Positions 16,831 through 16,959 of a stretch of DNA of 16,959 nt are shown one piece after another. The stretch lies in assembly GCA_900759445.1 (NCBI GenBank), contig CAAEVH010000020.1, positions 1-16,959 on the forward strand, in the 5' to 3' direction. The DNA comes from an uncultured Raoultella sp. Its GTDB lineage: Bacteria; Pseudomonadota; Gammaproteobacteria; Enterobacterales; Enterobacteriaceae. The position numbers and the translations under genes are program-made. Numbering within the stretch: the stretch's first letter is position 1; each line of letters begins with the position of its first letter. The notes under the pieces are model-generated. The model saw nothing but the letters and a program-made list of their open reading frames with translations. It had not been told where the DNA came from and searched no databases.

Positions 16831-16860
16831 AAAAAGCCCATCCGTCAGGATGGGCTTTTT
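16831..16860. terminator. Bidirectional terminator between mobB and the rRNA operon
   Basis: AAGCCCATCC (16834-16843) / GGATGGGCTT (16848-16857) with loop GTCA and A/T runs on both sides. On the minus strand it lies 10 nt past the 5S end and should stop the rRNA operon; on the plus strand it ends mobAB. Its stem resembles that of the glnA terminator. Confidence 0.92.
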
Positions 16861-16869
16861 ACTGATTTG

Positions 16870-16959
16870 ATGCCTGGCAGTTCCCTACTCTCACATGGGG
16901 AGACCCCACACTACCATCGGCGCTACGGCGTTTCACTTCTGAGTTCGGCATGGGGTCAG
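16870..16959 (-). rRNA. rrf: 5S rRNA, 3' 90 nt (cut by window)
   Basis: The minus strand reads CTGACCCCATGCCGAACTCA at the edge and ends CTGCCAGGCAT, matching E. coli 5S from nucleotide 31 to 120. One visible difference from the E. coli consensus is CCATGTGAGAG in place of CCATGCGAGAG. It is the distal end of an rRNA operon whose 16S and 23S genes lie beyond the right edge. By gene order it corresponds to E. coli rrnA. Confidence 0.97.

Noticed and set aside
1..16959. CRISPR array, insertion sequence, prophage or toxin-antitoxin system
   Set aside because: I looked for regular repeats, terminal inverted repeats, transposase or integrase motifs and atypical composition; none was seen. All long coding stretches are assigned to conserved core genes.

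Overview
The window is ordinary core chromosome of a member of the Enterobacteriaceae. Every protein gene has a close E. coli counterpart of nearly the same length (GlnA 469, GlnL 349, GlnG 469, HemN 457, PolA 928, SrkA 328 residues). The gene order is that of the E. coli segment running from typA to an rRNA operon. Some details differ from E. coli and Salmonella: GlnA substitutions, a 207-residue DsbA, no yihF, and a small ORF between yihI and hemN. An Enterobacter/Klebsiella-like genus therefore seems likelier, but the species cannot be fixed by reading. Base composition looks even throughout. I see no insertion sequence, phage, CRISPR array, tRNA or transferred island.

Layout. Positions 1-1316 hold the first 438 codons of typA (minus strand), which runs off the left edge. 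A divergent control region (1317-1694) carries the glnA promoters, with paired NtrC enhancers and a sigma-54 promoter. It is followed by glnA, its 3'UTR (probably the sRNA GlnZ), an NtrC-controlled internal promoter, then glnL and glnG. This is the complete nitrogen-assimilation operon: glutamine synthetase and the NtrB/NtrC two-component pair that controls it. Convergent to it on the minus strand lie csrC (sRNA), yihI, a 60-codon TTG-started membrane ORF, and hemN. CsrC sequesters CsrA, YihI is a Der GTPase activator, and HemN is the anaerobic coproporphyrinogen oxidase. yihA (engB, a ribosome-assembly GTPase) diverges from csrC.

Convergent to yihA is spf, the 109-nt Spot 42 sRNA that also encodes the 15-residue SpfP. 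It sits just downstream of polA. The 396-bp polA-yihG divergent gap holds DnaA-box matches and a very AT-rich stretch. yihG (acyltransferase) converges directly on dsbA across a shared bidirectional terminator. dsbA lies in an operon behind srkA with a CpxR-type box upstream, and yihD precedes srkA. mobA-mobB (molybdenum cofactor nucleotidylation) run rightwards into the tail of an rRNA operon on the minus strand, of which the terminator and the last 90 nt of 5S rRNA are visible.

Themes are nitrogen control, translation and ribosome assembly (TypA, YihA, YihI, rRNA), global sRNA regulation (CsrC, Spot 42, GlnZ) and envelope redox stress (SrkA, DsbA). I found no new multi-gene system. The observations most worth checking are the small ORF in frame behind yihI, the DnaA-box cluster at polA, and the RNA or peptide genes that ORF callers miss.
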